From NCBI GenBank assembly GCA_949286115.1, contig CASEBK010000033.1, forward strand, positions 30,045 to 94,044: a stretch of 64,000 nt of DNA, read 5' to 3'. Numbering within the stretch: the stretch's first letter is position 1; the number at the start of each line of letters is the position of its first letter. The stretch comes from an uncultured Veillonellaceae bacterium. Lineage in GTDB: Bacteria; Bacillota; Negativicutes; Veillonellales; Dialisteraceae. Below the pieces are notes generated by a model, which saw only the letters and a list, made by a program, of their open reading frames with translations, did no database searches and was not told the DNA's origin. A program made the position numbers and the translations under genes. Shown here one piece after another: positions 63,463 to 64,000 of this stretch.

Positions 63463-63960
63463 GTCGCACCCCTCGCGGGGTGCGTGGATTGAAATATTCA
63501 TTGCCGCAGTGGGATTTTTCGGGCGTGCCATGTCGCACCCCTCGCGGGGTGCGTGGATTGAAATCACAGACGGAGAGCGAATGGGCGGCGACTATCGGTG
63601 GTCGCACCCCTCGCGGGGTGCGTGGATTGAAATTCTATAGGGGAGGGTCCCCTTTCTCTATAGGGGAGTCGCACCCCTCGCGGGGTGCGTGGATTGAAAT
63701 ACAATAGGCAAATATCCAAAAAAAGGGGATTTTTGTCGCACCCCTCGCGGGGTGCGTGGATTGAAATGACGACAAGGCCACGTGAGACCGCAGAACGCCA
63801 ATGTCGCACCCCTCGCGGGGTGCGTGGATTGAAATTCGTGCGGCGTCTGACTATCAGACAGCGCTTAACCGGTCGCACCCCTCGCGGGGTGCGGGGATTG
63901 AAATGCGATAGGCAATATGAAAAAAAGAGATTTTTTTGCGTCGCACCCCTCGCGGGGGGG
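63463..63960 (+). CRISPR. Type I-C CRISPR array, eight repeats seen, truncated by the window end
   Basis: Repeats of 33 bp start at 63463, 63532, 63601, 63668, 63735, 63803, 63872 and 63940. Each begins GTCGCACCCC, has a TCGC loop, then GGGGTGC and ends GTGGATTGAAAT; the GCACCCC and GGGGTGC arms make the crRNA hairpin cut by Cas5c. Repeats 1-6 are identical, repeat 7 has one change (GCGGGGATTG) and repeat 8 is cut off by low-quality bases. Spacers 1-7 are 36, 36, 34, 34, 35, 36 and 35 bp. Uniform leader-side repeats suit an active array. More repeats probably lie beyond the end. Confidence 0.97.
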
Positions 63961-64000
63961 GGGGAGTGGGGGGGGGTGGACAATGTTGGGGTTGGGGGGG
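63956..64000. other. G-rich low-quality end of the sequence
   Basis: Repeat 8 dissolves into long G runs broken only by a few other bases. This resembles poly-G read ends in an assembly that broke inside the CRISPR array rather than real DNA. Nothing should be inferred from these bases. Confidence 0.85.

Noticed and set aside
63059..63983. Minus- and plus-strand frames reading through the CRISPR repeats (for example repeated FNPRTPRGVR peptides)
   Set aside because: These are translations of the repeat units, a common false gene call in CRISPR arrays.

Overview
The window is a GC-rich chromosomal segment that I read as a member of the Negativicutes (a Veillonellaceae/Selenomonas-like, diderm Firmicute). 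The reasoning is that an LPS inner-core pair (a D-glycero-beta-D-manno-heptose 1-phosphate adenylyltransferase and a GT9 glycosyltransferase) opens the window, while the rest has Firmicute-type organisation: a cggR-led glycolytic operon, infC-rpmI-rplT with a structured leader, recD2, comFC and fabK. The genus cannot be fixed from sequence alone. No rRNA or tRNA gene was recognised.

Layout. 1-3.2 kb: LPS genes, a PadR regulator and an EamA permease. 3.2-8.3 kb: a polar amino-acid ABC importer (ATPase, permease, two tandem paralogous binding lipoproteins), then a diaminopimelate decarboxylase. 8.4-10.7 kb: two small exported proteins behind a long palindrome that brackets a -10 box, and a convergent membrane acyltransferase. 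10.8-19.3 kb: rpsB-tsf and the pyrH-frr-(small ORF)-uppS-cdsA-dxr-rseP-ispG block. 19.4-24.2 kb: proS, a chorismate-mutase-like gene, recD2 and comFC. 24.2-30 kb: an HD-GYP gene, infC-rpmI-rplT, acetyltransferases, a hydroxyacid dehydrogenase/EamA pair and a HAD phosphatase. 30.1-30.4 kb: a decayed stand-alone CRISPR array. 31-38.2 kb: fabK with a gamma-carbonic-anhydrase-like gene, then cggR-gapA-pgk-tpiA-eno. 38.5-44.8 kb: a cell-elongation cluster (divergent mreB, mreC, mreD, PBP2, a MinD-like ATPase, rodA). 44.9-55.3 kb: a radical-SAM pair, RNase G, thioredoxin, L31 type B, prfA-prmC-sua5-rpiB-ywlG-like and glyA. 55.6-64 kb: a complete type I-C CRISPR-Cas locus (cas3, cas5c, cas8c, cas7c, cas4, cas1, cas2) followed by its array, which runs into a G-rich artefact at the end of the sequence.

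How they work together. Most of the window is conserved translation, isoprenoid/phospholipid, glycolytic and envelope machinery on the + strand in tightly overlapping operons (many ATGA junctions). The accessory content is the CRISPR-Cas locus and the orphan array. In the locus, cas8c carries an in-frame internal ATG with a strong Shine-Dalgarno sequence that should yield the Cas11c small subunit. The orphan array 33 kb away keeps a strict 68-bp period and traces of the same leader, so it looks like the fossil of a second I-C array. I did not find a clearly undescribed defence system; the best candidates for new biology are the fossil array, two near-homologous spacers in the live array, the divergent MreB, the palindromic operator at 8431-8460, and a candidate small RNA at about 3193-3378.
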